This document shows positions 7,934-16,577 of a stretch of 37,358 nt of DNA, piece by piece. Under the pieces are notes generated by a model. It made no database searches and was not told the DNA's origin. It was given only the letters and a program-made list of their open reading frames with translations. Position 1 is the first letter of the stretch, and every line of letters starts with the position of its first letter. The position numbers were made by a program, and so were the translations under genes. Source of the DNA: Oceanospirillales bacterium (GTDB lineage Bacteria; Pseudomonadota; Gammaproteobacteria; Pseudomonadales; Balneatricaceae); contig JAAEYW010000035.1 in the NCBI GenBank assembly GCA_018223185.1, positions 1-37,358 of the forward strand, given 5' to 3'.

Positions 7934-8605
7934 ATGACTGAAAATAAAGAGAAGAAAAAACGTCAGGGCTGGAAACAGAACCCTGAAGCGGTACAGGAAA
8001 ATATACTTGAGGCGGCCCTTGAAGAGTTTGCCGAACGTGGTTTTGCTGGCGCCAGAATAAATTTGATTGCCGATAAAACAGACACATCTAAACGGATGAT
8101 CTATTACTATTTTGGTGATAAAGAGGGGCTGTATCGCAGGGTTATTGAGAAAACCTACACCGATACGCGTCAGGGGGAACTGGCGCTCGAACTTGACCTG
8201 TCTAAGCCCCAGGAGGCCCTGAGGAAGTTAATTACTTTTACCTTTAACCATCATCGAAAGCATTCAGATTTTATTCGTCTGGTGATGATTGAAAACATTC
8301 ATCAGGGAAGACACTTGGGTGAAAAACAGCACTTTGCCGATATAAATGCTCCAGCCATTCAGCGGGTTAAAGAGATCTATTCAGCGGGCGTTGAACAAGG
8401 CGTTTTCCGTCGCGGTTTATCGGCGGAGCAGCTTCACTGGCAGATCAGTGCTATGTGTTTTTTTAACGTGTCTAACCAGGCTACATTTGGAGCGGCTTTC
8501 GGTGATCAACTGTTTACTCCAACCGGGCAAAAGGAGCTTTGCCAAACGATCGAAGACACGGTGCTAACGTTTTTGTTGCACGAACCCGATCGCTTATTGA
8601 AGTAA
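7934..8605 (+). CDS. TetR/AcrR family transcriptional regulator
   Basis: A one-component regulator of 223 residues. The N-terminal helix-turn-helix is typical: [19 protein letters not shown], then [23 protein letters not shown] with the signature YYYFGDKE. The C-terminal ligand domain is variable and gives no inducer. The start is taken as ATG 7934 (MTENKEKKK); an ATG at 7922 is also possible and neither has a good ribosome site. It diverges from the dctPQM operon and is followed 46 bp later by a 3-dehydroquinate dehydratase gene. It probably controls uptake and catabolism of quinate, shikimate or dehydroshikimate. Confidence 0.9.
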   Translation: MTENKEKKKRQGWKQNPEAVQENILEAALEEFAERGFAGARINLIADKTDTSKRMIYYYFGDKEGLYRRVIEKTYTDTRQGELALELDLSKPQEALRKLITFTFNHHRKHSDFIRLVMIENIHQGRHLGEKQHFADINAPAIQRVKEIYSAGVEQGVFRRGLSAEQLHWQISAMCFFNVSNQATFGAAFGDQLFTPTGQKELCQTIEDTVLTFLLHEPDRLLK

Positions 8606-8651
8606 GTTTATTTTAAAGCGTATTGTTAACATCTTATATGAGAATAGTTTT

Positions 8652-9104
8652 ATGCCTGCCCTGATGATTCTTAATGGACCAAATCTTAACCTCCTGGGAA
8701 CCCGTGAACCTGAACAATACGGCTATGAAACCCTGGCCGACGTGGAAGTCATGTGTCGGGAGGCCGCTAATACCCATGGTTATGAGATCGACTTCAGACA
8801 GTCGAATCATGAAGGGGTTCTGGTGGACGCCATTCATGAAGCCCGGGAGTTGATGTTACAAGGGGAGCTTGCAGGAATTGTGTTCAACCCCGGCGCATAC
8901 ACCCATACCTCTGTGGCGCTTCACGATGCCATTAAAGGTACTGAAGTGCCCGTGATCGAGGTGCATATCAGTAACGTGCACGCCCGTGAAGCATTCAGAC
9001 ATCACTCTTATATATCACCGGCAGCCACTGGAATAGTCATCGGTATGGGGGTCTATGGATACGTACTGGGGATCCATGGTTTGGTGGCAAAGCTTAAATC
9101 GTGA
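8652..9104 (+). CDS. aroQ: Type II 3-dehydroquinate dehydratase
   Basis: A 150-residue enzyme that converts 3-dehydroquinate to 3-dehydroshikimate by anti elimination, normally as a dodecamer. All hallmark segments are present: [18 protein letters not shown] with catalytic Tyr23, [10 protein letters not shown] with N79, and EVHISN with catalytic H105, then a basic [10 protein letters not shown] loop. The type II reaction is used in both biosynthesis and quinate catabolism. Here it sits with a TetR gene, a TRAP importer and quinate/shikimate dehydrogenase genes, not with accBC, so a catabolic (quiB-like) role is likely. The ribosome site is weak. A terminator follows. Confidence 0.93.
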   Translation: MPALMILNGPNLNLLGTREPEQYGYETLADVEVMCREAANTHGYEIDFRQSNHEGVLVDAIHEARELMLQGELAGIVFNPGAYTHTSVALHDAIKGTEVPVIEVHISNVHAREAFRHHSYISPAATGIVIGMGVYGYVLGIHGLVAKLKS

Positions 9105-9196
9105 TGTGAAGTAAAGTCGCTTACTCCCGCGGAGTAGCTGTTAATCAGGCTATATGAGCGTGATCGGGCATGCCCGTCTGAAGAGCATGAAATAGA

Positions 9197-9218
9197 AAGA
9201 GGCGAGAGCCTCTTTTTT
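9197..9218 (+). terminator. Rho-independent terminator after aroQ
   Basis: AAGAGGC and GCCTCTT pair around a GAGA tetraloop, followed by a run of T. It closes the tetR-aroQ unit. Confidence 0.88.
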
Positions 9219-9340
9219 GTTAATACGTACCTGCCATCGCTAAGGCGAGTCTCTGATATGGTTTTTTCTTAGGGCCTGGCGAGGCTATCTGCAAGGGGGG
9301 GCTGCGTACGCCATTCGCTCCGTCTTAAACGCAATACACT

Positions 9341-10237
9341 CTATGTTTTACTTTCGGATTCCTTTGATATCGCGCTGCGAAAATCGGTGGGTGTAATGCC
9401 GGTCTGTTTTTTAAAAAAACGGGAGAAATAGGCGGCATCCTCAAACCCGAGAGAGTGGGCGATCTGCTGGATACTCATAGTGGAGTATGCCAGTTCCCGT
9501 TGAGCGATATGGACTATGCGGGTATTGATCACCGTCAGGGGCGACTGGCCGAGCACATCGGTACAGATGCGCCGTAGCTGACTGGCCGTCATTCCCAGCT
9601 GATCTGCATATTGATCAACACTCATCAGTGTTCCAAGTGATCCATTCACCAGTGAACGAAACCGCTTTATCTGTTCTGCTTTACGTGTGGAGTGATTGGT
9701 AGTTTCTCCTGATTGATCCTGGTGATAACGATGCATATGAACCAGAAGGCATACGATCAGGGAGTGCGCTGCTGTCATCTCAACCATTCCCTGTTCAAAC
9801 GTTTCGTGTTCTATCATGTCAAACAGCTGGCAGATAGTGGCATTGATTTTCTCATTCCGTGGCACGGATACTACCGAGGGCTTATTCATTGACTCGAGTA
9901 TCGCCGGTGATATCCCTTTTAATGCTGACTCAATAGGGCGTTGTGACACGGTGACGACAGAGCCATCAATACCCGCTGTAAAATTGAAGCCATGAATTGT
10001 CTGTGCCGGAACCAGGATAAAACAGGGGGACTGAAACTGAATCTCTTCGCCTTCAAAATAAGCGGTACCTGACCGCTTTTCGACGTACAGCAACTGCATC
10101 AGCGTGTCATGCTGATGGGGGTTGATCTTCCACTCATAGTAAACCGCCCGCCTTGGGATTTTTTCAAAATTGAGTATGTCACTGGTATTGGCTTCGGGAC
10201 TTTCGCCATAGAGGGAGTAACTGGGAATTGTTGTCAT
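9341..10237 (-). CDS. AraC family transcriptional regulator, cupin sensor type
   Basis: A 298-residue regulator. The N-terminal half is a cupin-like ligand domain with a typical YEWKINPHQHDTLMQLLYV segment, as in regulators of 4-hydroxybenzoate use (PobR/PobC-like); that sub-family match is from memory and tentative. The C-terminal half carries two helix-turn-helix motifs, including MSIQQIAHSLGFEDAAYFSR followed by FFKKQTGITPTDFR. The start is ATG 10237, seven bases after GGAAGG; a TTG at 10252 is in frame but overlaps that site. It diverges from the operon starting at 10404 and probably activates it. Confidence 0.9.
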   Translation of the reverse strand: MTTIPSYSLYGESPEANTSDILNFEKIPRRAVYYEWKINPHQHDTLMQLLYVEKRSGTAYFEGEEIQFQSPCFILVPAQTIHGFNFTAGIDGSVVTVSQRPIESALKGISPAILESMNKPSVVSVPRNEKINATICQLFDMIEHETFEQGMVEMTAAHSLIVCLLVHMHRYHQDQSGETTNHSTRKAEQIKRFRSLVNGSLGTLMSVDQYADQLGMTASQLRRICTDVLGQSPLTVINTRIVHIAQRELAYSTMSIQQIAHSLGFEDAAYFSRFFKKQTGITPTDFRSAISKESESKT

Positions 10238-10403
10238 TTTTATACCTTCCAAACGATATGCGCGGATTGTCCTGTTGTGTGCGTGTTTTGTCTGTACGCC
10301 TTCCCGCGGACATTGATTATTGTGTATATACGGTCAAGTTGAATATAAATAAAACAACGAAACCGAATAAATAACAACTTATTAAAATAATAAAAGGTTA
10401 AAT

Positions 10404-11438
10404 ATGAACAGTAACTTTAAAACAATAATGTTTTCATTAACTGCAGGTTTAACATTATCGTTAAGTGCTCAGGCCGCAGAGGTTAATCTTAGATTTGCAC
10501 ATTTTTGGCCAGCCACATCTGGTATTTCTCAGGAACTTGAATCCTGGGGTAAAAATATTGAAGAGAAGTCTGCTGGCCGGATTCATGTCGAGATGTATCC
10601 ATCACAGATGCTGGCTAAAGCACCAAAAGTGTATGACTCAGTGGTGACAGGTGTTGCCGATGTCGGCGCATCTATTCAGGGTTATACCGCTAACCGCTTT
10701 CCCCGCAGTCAGTTAGTTGAACTACCCGGAATTGTTGCCACTGGGCAGCAGGGTTCATGCATCATTCAGAATCTTTATCAGGAAGGGATGTTTGATAAAG
10801 AATATGATGATGCTCATGTGCTGTTTATGTTCACTCATGGTTCCGGGCATATCCACACCAAAGACAAAGCGATTAAAACGCCAGCTGATCTGGATGGTGT
10901 CATGATTCGTCGTCCGACTGTGGTTGCAGGAGAACTGCTGAAAGGTCTGGGAGCTGAGCCTGTAGGCCTTGCTGCGCCTGAAATGTACGGTGCAATGTCA
11001 CGTGGTGTGATAAATGGTGTAACCCTGCCATGGGAGGCTATGACCTCCTTCCGCCTCAATGAACTTGCCGATAAACACACTCAGATTGGTCTGTATTCGC
11101 TGGCATTTGTGGTCACAATGAACAACCGTGTTTATGACTCTATGCCAGATGATCTGAAACAGATTGTCAGTGATAATTCGGGTATCGAGTGGGCGCTGAA
11201 ACTGGGTGCGGCTTATGATCGTCTGGATAAAAAAGGGTTGCAGCAGGCTAAAGATATGGGCCATGAGATTACGGTCATCGAAGGTGGTGTACAGAATTCT
11301 GAATGGAAACCAATGATTGATACCGCTGTTAATACTTATACTCAAAGTCTTAAAGAGCAGGGTATTAATGCAGATCCGATTATTAATCGCGCTAAGGCTT
11401 TATCTGAAACCTGTAATCAACAGGTCGTAATTAAATAG
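10404..11438 (+). CDS. dctP: TRAP transporter solute-binding protein DctP (system 2)
   Basis: A 344-residue exported binding protein. The signal peptide ends near AQAAE (residue 25). The DctP fold shows in FAHFWPATSG, and in GVMIRRP with R169/R170 at the usual carboxylate-binding position. It is only distantly similar to the system 1 protein. AAAGG precedes the ATG. It is the first gene of an operon that continues through a stem-loop into an SDR and a flavoprotein, while its membrane partners DctQM lie at the far end. The substrate is therefore probably what those enzymes oxidise. Confidence 0.94.
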   Translation: MNSNFKTIMFSLTAGLTLSLSAQAAEVNLRFAHFWPATSGISQELESWGKNIEEKSAGRIHVEMYPSQMLAKAPKVYDSVVTGVADVGASIQGYTANRFPRSQLVELPGIVATGQQGSCIIQNLYQEGMFDKEYDDAHVLFMFTHGSGHIHTKDKAIKTPADLDGVMIRRPTVVAGELLKGLGAEPVGLAAPEMYGAMSRGVINGVTLPWEAMTSFRLNELADKHTQIGLYSLAFVVTMNNRVYDSMPDDLKQIVSDNSGIEWALKLGAAYDRLDKKGLQQAKDMGHEITVIEGGVQNSEWKPMIDTAVNTYTQSLKEQGINADPIINRAKALSETCNQQVVIK

Positions 11439-11473
11439 TTTAAACCTCTCACCTATGACTCCCTGGTGATTTT

Positions 11474-11499
11474 CCGGCAGTAAATACTGCCGGTTTTTT
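11474..11499 (+). terminator. Stem-loop with T-tract after dctP (attenuator)
   Basis: CCGGCAGTA and TACTGCCGG form a nine-pair stem with an AA loop followed by TTTTTT. It has full terminator form but is inside an apparent operon, so it probably reduces readthrough and keeps binding-protein mRNA in excess. Confidence 0.85.
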
Positions 11500-11530
11500 C
11501 AAATCTTATATTAAATAATTTGGTGACTAT

Positions 11531-12334
11531 ATGAGTGACTCAGTAGCGTATGGCTGGCTGGATCTGTCAGGTCGTGTCTGCGTTGTGACGGGGGCTGGCA
11601 GCGGGATTGGTTTTGCTGTTGCCGAGCAGTTGCTGCAAGCAGGCATGCGGGTTGCGATGCTGGATAAAAATATCGAAGGTTGTGAGCCTTTGATCGATTT
11701 GTACAAGGGGCACGCTCTGGCTGTTTCTGCCGATGTGGCTGATGAAGCCGCAGTTAACGGATTTTTTTCACAGGTTAAAACTCAGTTTGGCAATATTTAC
11801 GGACTGGTTAATTGTGCAGGATTTGTGCGGCCAGCAGGATTGGTCGATGTCGCGATTGATGAGTGGAATGCCGTGATCAATACCAATCTGACCGGTGCAT
11901 TGATTTGTGCACGTAATGCGATTCCGCAGATGATCGAAAACGGGCAAGGCAGCCTTGTGCATATCTCTTCTGTGGCGGCTTTGTACCCACAAACCTGGAG
12001 TGGTGCATACAGTGCCAGTAAAGCCGGTATGACGCTTATGTCCCGACAGCTGGCTGCCGAGCATGGGGCGAACGGCATTCGCAGTAACTCCATCTGCCCC
12101 GGGATGATCCGTACGGCGTTATCCGAAAAATTCTATCTGGTGCCTGGCATTGAGGACAAACGCAAAGCGATGACAGCATCACGAAGAATAGGCAAACCGG
12201 ATGACATAGCCAATACCGCTGCTTTTCTTCTGAGTGAACGATCCTCTTATATCAATGGCACAGAGCTAACGGTTGATGGAGGGATGGGGTCGATGTTAAT
12301 GGATCTGATTCCCCGCCCTGGTTTCTCTGATTAA
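11531..12334 (+). CDS. Short-chain dehydrogenase/reductase
   Basis: A 267-residue classical SDR that oxidises a secondary alcohol or reduces a ketone with a nicotinamide cofactor. It has TGAGSGIG at 20-27, D45 at the end of the second strand (favours NAD), NCAG in place of NNAG, S147, and the YSASK active site with Y160 and K164. The C-terminus reads INGTELTVDGGMG. Translation starts 32 bp after the upstream stem-loop, and the flavoprotein gene begins 20 bp after its stop. In this operon it may make the ring ketone that the flavoprotein desaturates; this is inference from gene order. Confidence 0.92.
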   Translation: MSDSVAYGWLDLSGRVCVVTGAGSGIGFAVAEQLLQAGMRVAMLDKNIEGCEPLIDLYKGHALAVSADVADEAAVNGFFSQVKTQFGNIYGLVNCAGFVRPAGLVDVAIDEWNAVINTNLTGALICARNAIPQMIENGQGSLVHISSVAALYPQTWSGAYSASKAGMTLMSRQLAAEHGANGIRSNSICPGMIRTALSEKFYLVPGIEDKRKAMTASRRIGKPDDIANTAAFLLSERSSYINGTELTVDGGMGSMLMDLIPRPGFSD

Positions 12335-12354
12335 ACAGATGAGCGTATAGAGTC

Positions 12355-14097
12355 ATGAGTCAAATGAAAATTAAGTGTGACCTGCTGGTCGTGGGTGCCG
12401 GTGCGGGTGGTTTGTCCACCGCGATTACCGCTAAGAAAAATGGGCTGGATGTCGTTGTTATTGAAAAAGCCGATGTTTTTGGTGGCAGTACAGCGTTTTC
12501 GGGAGGTGTTCTCTGGATTCCGGGTAATTCACACGGACGCAAACAAAACCCGGGTGATAGCCGTGCGAAGGCGCGAACCTACCTTCAGGAGGAAACCGGT
12601 GATGCTTTTGATCCCGTAGCCTGTGAAGCGTTTCTGTCAAAGGCGCCGGAAATGGTCGAGTTCTTCGAACGGGAAACCGAGGTGAAGTTTGTGCCGACAC
12701 TGTATCCCGACTATCACCCGACTGTACCGGGAGGGGTCGATGTTGGTCGCTCAATTCTGGCCAAACCGTTTGATATTCGCGGGTTGGGTGACAATATGAA
12801 GCGTCTTCGCCCGCCGCTGAAGACGATTACGTTTATCGGCATGATGTTTAACTCATCGAACGCCGACCTGAAACACTTTTTTAATGCGACTAAATCGCTG
12901 GAGTCGTTCTGGTATGTTGCCCGGCGTCTGGCGACTCACATCAAGGAACTCTGCTTTTATGGCAAAGGTATCAATGTTACCAGTGGTAATGCCCTGGCAG
13001 CACGATTAGCCAAGAGCGCATTTGATCTTAATATCCCCGTGCATACCTCTGCTGCGGCTAAAGAGTTGATGATGGAGGGTGATCGTGTTGTCGGGATGGT
13101 CGCTGAAATCGACGGTAAGATGACGAATATTGAAGCCTCTCATGGGGTGGTGCTGGCCTGCGGAGGTTTTGCCCATGATAAGGCGCGTACTGCACAGGTA
13201 TACCTACATTTAAAGCGGGGCGGCGAGCATCACTCTCCGGTGCCTGAGAGCAGCACCGGTGATGGCTTGAAAATGGTTGAGCAGCTGGGGGTGGATATTC
13301 AGTGTGATTTTTCCAGCCCTGCGGCCTGGATGCCAGTATCCCGGGTACCGTTGGGCGGGGAGAAGTATGGTGTATTTCCTCACTTGCTGGATCGCTATAA
13401 GCCGGGTGTTATCGGCATTAATCCTCAGGGTAAGCGGTTCTGTAACGAGTCTGAATCATATCATGATGTGGGCGCCGCTATGGTTGAATACAGCCGTAAT
13501 CAGCAAGAGCAGACCTATATGTGGCTGATCTGCGATCAGACCTGTATGGATAAGTATGGTCTGGGATTTGCAAAGCCTGCACCGATGCCTAAAGCATCCC
13601 TGATTAAGAATGGTTATCTGATAAAAGCCAAAACCCTTGAAGCGCTGGCGGCAAAATTATCGGTTGATGCTAAAACGCTGATCTCGACGGTTGAGGAGTA
13701 TAACACTGGGGCAACGCAAGGCGTGGATCAGCAGTTTCAGCGAGGAGAAACCGCGTTTAACCGTTTCCTGGCCGATCCTGAGAATAAGCCAAACCCTTGC
13801 GTAGCACCTGTTACGAAGGGCTCTTTCTATGCGGTTAAGGTCTTCATGGGTGATCTGGGAACTTTTGATGGCATCAAAACCAGTGTTTATGGTGAGGTGC
13901 TGCAGAATGATGGACAGCCGGTCCCCGGACTCTACGCTGTGGGTAATGATCGCAAAAGTATTATGGGGGGCAATTATCCGGCTGCAGGCATAACCCTCGG
14001 GCCAATTATGACCTTTGGTTATATTACCGGGCGGCGTATTGCGGGTATTGACGATCAGTTGGTGTCCGGGGAGGTCTGTGATGAAGCCCTTAGTTGA
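12355..14097 (+). CDS. FAD-dependent dehydrogenase, 3-ketosteroid delta-1-dehydrogenase/fumarate reductase type
   Basis: A 580-residue flavoprotein. The N-terminus has the FAD motif GAGAGG (14-19) with E37, and GGSTAFSGGVLWIP. A PDYHP segment corresponds in placement to a region of KstD that carries an active-site tyrosine. The C-terminus has NYPAAGITLGP, where Y541 and G545 match the Tyr-x3-Gly pair that polarises the substrate ketone in KstD. I therefore infer a ketone alpha,beta-desaturase, not a fumarate reductase. No signal peptide is seen, so it is probably cytoplasmic. It lies between an SDR and a NIPSNAP gene in a TRAP operon. The substrate could be an oxo-cyclohexane carboxylate or another cyclic ketone. 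Confidence 0.88.
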   Translation: MSQMKIKCDLLVVGAGAGGLSTAITAKKNGLDVVVIEKADVFGGSTAFSGGVLWIPGNSHGRKQNPGDSRAKARTYLQEETGDAFDPVACEAFLSKAPEMVEFFERETEVKFVPTLYPDYHPTVPGGVDVGRSILAKPFDIRGLGDNMKRLRPPLKTITFIGMMFNSSNADLKHFFNATKSLESFWYVARRLATHIKELCFYGKGINVTSGNALAARLAKSAFDLNIPVHTSAAAKELMMEGDRVVGMVAEIDGKMTNIEASHGVVLACGGFAHDKARTAQVYLHLKRGGEHHSPVPESSTGDGLKMVEQLGVDIQCDFSSPAAWMPVSRVPLGGEKYGVFPHLLDRYKPGVIGINPQGKRFCNESESYHDVGAAMVEYSRNQQEQTYMWLICDQTCMDKYGLGFAKPAPMPKASLIKNGYLIKAKTLEALAAKLSVDAKTLISTVEEYNTGATQGVDQQFQRGETAFNRFLADPENKPNPCVAPVTKGSFYAVKVFMGDLGTFDGIKTSVYGEVLQNDGQPVPGLYAVGNDRKSIMGGNYPAAGITLGPIMTFGYITGRRIAGIDDQLVSGEVCDEALS

Positions 14098-14410
14098 TTA
14101 TCGTGTCTACACCATCAAACCGCGAAAAATGAATGAGTTTGTTGAGGTTTTTAACCGGCTTGCGATGCCCGTGTTAAAAGAGACCCTGGGATACCCAATG
14201 GGGTTTTATACCACTCTGGTGGGGCCGCAGAATCAGTTTGTTCACCTGTGGGGATATGACTCGCTTGCGGATTACGAAGCGCGCAGTCTGAAACGGGACA
14301 CCCATCCTGATTTCCCCGCTTACCTGGAAGCGTCCGGACATCTTATTGTGGCTCAGGAGAACAACCTGATTAAGTCAATCGATAGTCTGGCTGTTTGGGT
14401 TGATCAGTAA
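14081..14410 (+). CDS. NIPSNAP family protein
   Basis: A 109-residue ferredoxin-like dimeric alpha/beta-barrel protein. The opening VDYRVYTIKPRKMNEFVEVF, the central LVGPQNQFVHLWGYDSLADYEAR and a conserved aromatic/acidic pattern are typical of NIPSNAP. The start is ATG 14081, seven bases after GGGGAGG; the gene overlaps the end of the flavoprotein gene by 17 bp, implying coupled translation. No enzymatic activity is established for the family. Bacterial members often sit in catabolic operons, so it may bind or tautomerise an intermediate of the flavoprotein reaction. Confidence 0.85.
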   Translation: MKPLVDYRVYTIKPRKMNEFVEVFNRLAMPVLKETLGYPMGFYTTLVGPQNQFVHLWGYDSLADYEARSLKRDTHPDFPAYLEASGHLIVAQENNLIKSIDSLAVWVDQ

Positions 14411-14440
14411 CTGACCTTTTTCTTTTCCGGAGGCCTGGAT

Positions 14441-14463
14441 ACAGGGCTTTTGCTAAGCCCTGT
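14441..14463 (+). other. Intercistronic hairpin before dctQ
   Basis: ACAGGGCTT and AAGCCCTGT form a perfect nine-pair stem with a five-base loop and no T-tract. It is probably an mRNA-stability or processing element within the operon. Confidence 0.6.
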
Positions 14464-14556
14464 GTTCCGCTGCAGATTTTGTATGCCGAACAGGTCGCCA
14501 GAGAAGGTTCAGCCCGGTTGCTTCAGTTTTATAACGAATAATAAGAAGAGATGAAA

Positions 14557-15084
14557 ATGCTGTTATTTAAAATAATAGATGGTGTTGCGATAGCATTGCA
14601 TCGTGCCGCCGGCGTTATGATTGTCTTTGTTATGTTTTGTGTGTTTGCGGATGTTGCCTCCAGGGCCCTGTTAAACATAACCGATGGCGCAATTGACCTG
14701 ACCTTCAGGGGCGGTATTGAGCTGGTTAAGTTTGGGCTGATGTATTCGGTTTTGTTTGCATTTCCTTACGCGGTAGATAAGGGGCAGATCGTGGTTGATC
14801 TGTTCACTCAGAATATGACAACCCGTTTGCAGGCCTTTATTGATGGGCTTTATCTGGTGTTGTTTGCTGTTTTGGGAGCTTTGCTGTGTTGGCGCTTTAC
14901 TGAAGCTGCGATGACGACATGGAGCACAGGTGAACAGACTCAGGACCTGTTGATATCTCTCTCATATATCTATGCGCTGGCCTCCGTTGCCTTAGGGTTA
15001 CTGGCTCTGCGCGCTCTGTCGACCGGTATTGATCAGCTAATAAATGGTAAACGCGAGCATAAAACGGCAGGAGATACACTATGA
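14557..15084 (+). CDS. dctQ: TRAP transporter small permease DctQ (system 2)
   Basis: A 175-residue four-helix membrane protein of the DctQ family, with FADVASRAL near helix one and GGIELVKFGLMYSVLFAFPYAV in helix two. It is the small subunit partner of the adjacent DctM. The ATG at 14557 sits at a good distance from AGAAGAG; an ATG two codons earlier (14551) is also possible. Its stop overlaps the dctM start as ATGA. It is separated from its binding-protein gene by three enzyme genes, an unusual arrangement for TRAP operons. Confidence 0.9.
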   Translation: MLLFKIIDGVAIALHRAAGVMIVFVMFCVFADVASRALLNITDGAIDLTFRGGIELVKFGLMYSVLFAFPYAVDKGQIVVDLFTQNMTTRLQAFIDGLYLVLFAVLGALLCWRFTEAAMTTWSTGEQTQDLLISLSYIYALASVALGLLALRALSTGIDQLINGKREHKTAGDTL

Positions 15085-16367
15085 GCCCTCCTGTTATTGG
15101 CATCATCTGTATGTTGATTATGTTGCTGTTTATCGCCCTGAGGTGTCCTATTGCCCTTGCAATGGCTGCTACCGGCGTGATCGGCTTCGGTCTGATTGTC
15201 GCGTTTGAACCTGCATTTTCTATTCTGGAAGCGGGGCCTTTTGAAATTCTCAGTAATTACAGTTTCAGCCCTATTCCGATGTTTATTCTGATGGGGGTGT
15301 TCGCCTCAAAAGCGAATATGTCCAGTGAACTGTTTAATGCTGCCAGAACATTATTTGGTGGTTGGAAAGGGGGGATGGCGCTGGCGGCAATCTCCGCTTG
15401 TGGGATCTTTTCAGCGATTTCCGGATCGTCTGTGGCGACAGCCGCCAGCATGTCAAAAGTAGCCATCCCTGAGATGCGTAAGTATGGTTATGCTGACTCT
15501 CTGGCGACGGGCACTCTGGCCGCGGGTGGAACGCTGGGTATTATGATCCCTCCAAGCATTGCATTGCTTCTCTATGCTCTCATTACCGAGCAGTCTGTCG
15601 GGGATATGTTTATTGCCGGACTGATACCCGGGTTGTTGGGATTAGTATTGTACTGTGTCACCATCTCACTGTTAGTGTATTTTTTCCCTCACCTTGCCAG
15701 AAAAGGTGAGTCAACAACGATCAGGGAGAAGATTCAGGGAATGGCCGGATTTGCGCCCTTCATGCTGGTCTTTCTAATGATCATCGGGGGGATCTATACC
15801 GGTACATTTACACCCACCGAGGCCGCTTCAATCGGTGCGTTCATTACGCTAATTATTGCTCTGATACGGGGGATGCGCTGGAAGGGGTTCTGTTTAGCGG
15901 TAGAAGAGACCCTTGCATTAACCTCGATGATCTTCTTCATGATTGTCGGAGCAGAAATTTTTGGCTACTTTTTGTCAGTGTCGCGAGTATCGTTTTTTCT
16001 GACCGAGTGGGTTGGGGCATTGGGACTGCCGCCCTATGCTGTACTGGCATTAGTGTTGTTTATGTTCCTGTTGCTGGGATGTGTTATGGATAGCCTCGCT
16101 ATGTTGCTGTTAACGGTTCCGGTGGTGTTACCACTGATACTTGAAGCAGGTTTTGATCCGGTCTGGTTTGGAATTATTGCCGTTATCACTGTAGAAGTGG
16201 GTCTTATTACTCCCCCGGTGGGAATCAATGTGTTTGTGATTAAAAGTATGTTACCGCAGGTGAGGCTGAGCACAATATTTAAAGGTGTTCTTCCTTTTGT
16301 GCTGTCAGACTTTGTTCGACTGGCGTTACTCGTTGCCTTCCCCTCGTTGGCGCTTGGGCTACTCTGA
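15081..16367 (+). CDS. dctM: TRAP transporter large permease DctM (system 2)
   Basis: A 428-residue polytopic membrane protein that forms the transport channel of the second TRAP system. Family motifs include SPIPMFILMGVFASKANMS, GGTLGIMIPPSIALLLYAL and VGLITPPVGINVFV. The start overlaps the dctQ stop by four bases. It is the last gene of the AraC-controlled operon and is followed by a terminator. Confidence 0.95.
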   Translation: MSPPVIGIICMLIMLLFIALRCPIALAMAATGVIGFGLIVAFEPAFSILEAGPFEILSNYSFSPIPMFILMGVFASKANMSSELFNAARTLFGGWKGGMALAAISACGIFSAISGSSVATAASMSKVAIPEMRKYGYADSLATGTLAAGGTLGIMIPPSIALLLYALITEQSVGDMFIAGLIPGLLGLVLYCVTISLLVYFFPHLARKGESTTIREKIQGMAGFAPFMLVFLMIIGGIYTGTFTPTEAASIGAFITLIIALIRGMRWKGFCLAVEETLALTSMIFFMIVGAEIFGYFLSVSRVSFFLTEWVGALGLPPYAVLALVLFMFLLLGCVMDSLAMLLLTVPVVLPLILEAGFDPVWFGIIAVITVEVGLITPPVGINVFVIKSMLPQVRLSTIFKGVLPFVLSDFVRLALLVAFPSLALGLL

Positions 16368-16376
16368 ATCATAGGG

Positions 16377-16416
16377 CAGGTAATCTGAGCGGATTATCTG
16401 TCATTTTCTTTATTTT
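16377..16416 (+). terminator. Rho-independent terminator after dctM (system 2)
   Basis: CAGGTAATC and GATTATCTG pair over nine positions with one G-U and a six-base loop, followed by the T-rich tract TCATTTTCTTTATTTT. Confidence 0.75.
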
Positions 16417-16442
16417 ATTATTTACGTAGATTGCTTAAGTCA

Positions 16443-16458
16443 TTATGTATTACAAAAT
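16443..16458. promoter_or_regulatory. Candidate GntR-type operator upstream of uspA
   Basis: TTATGTATTACAAAAT holds the palindrome TGTA-T-TACA. The same 16 bases, with one change, occur upstream of tctC at 20331-20346, next to a GntR gene. Confidence 0.45.
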
Positions 16459-16577
16459 TGAATAGATAGAATATAAAGATCAATTGGTTATTTTATATTC
16501 TTTACTGCTAGGCTGGTTTTGACCTGAATATCGTTAGTAGGTCGTCTGCCGGTGACTGAAAAATAGGAATAAAAACA

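Noticed and set aside
12355-14097. Flavoprotein as a periplasmic fumarate reductase
   Set aside because: No signal peptide or haem motifs, and the C-terminal Tyr-x3-Gly pair fits ketone dehydrogenases better.
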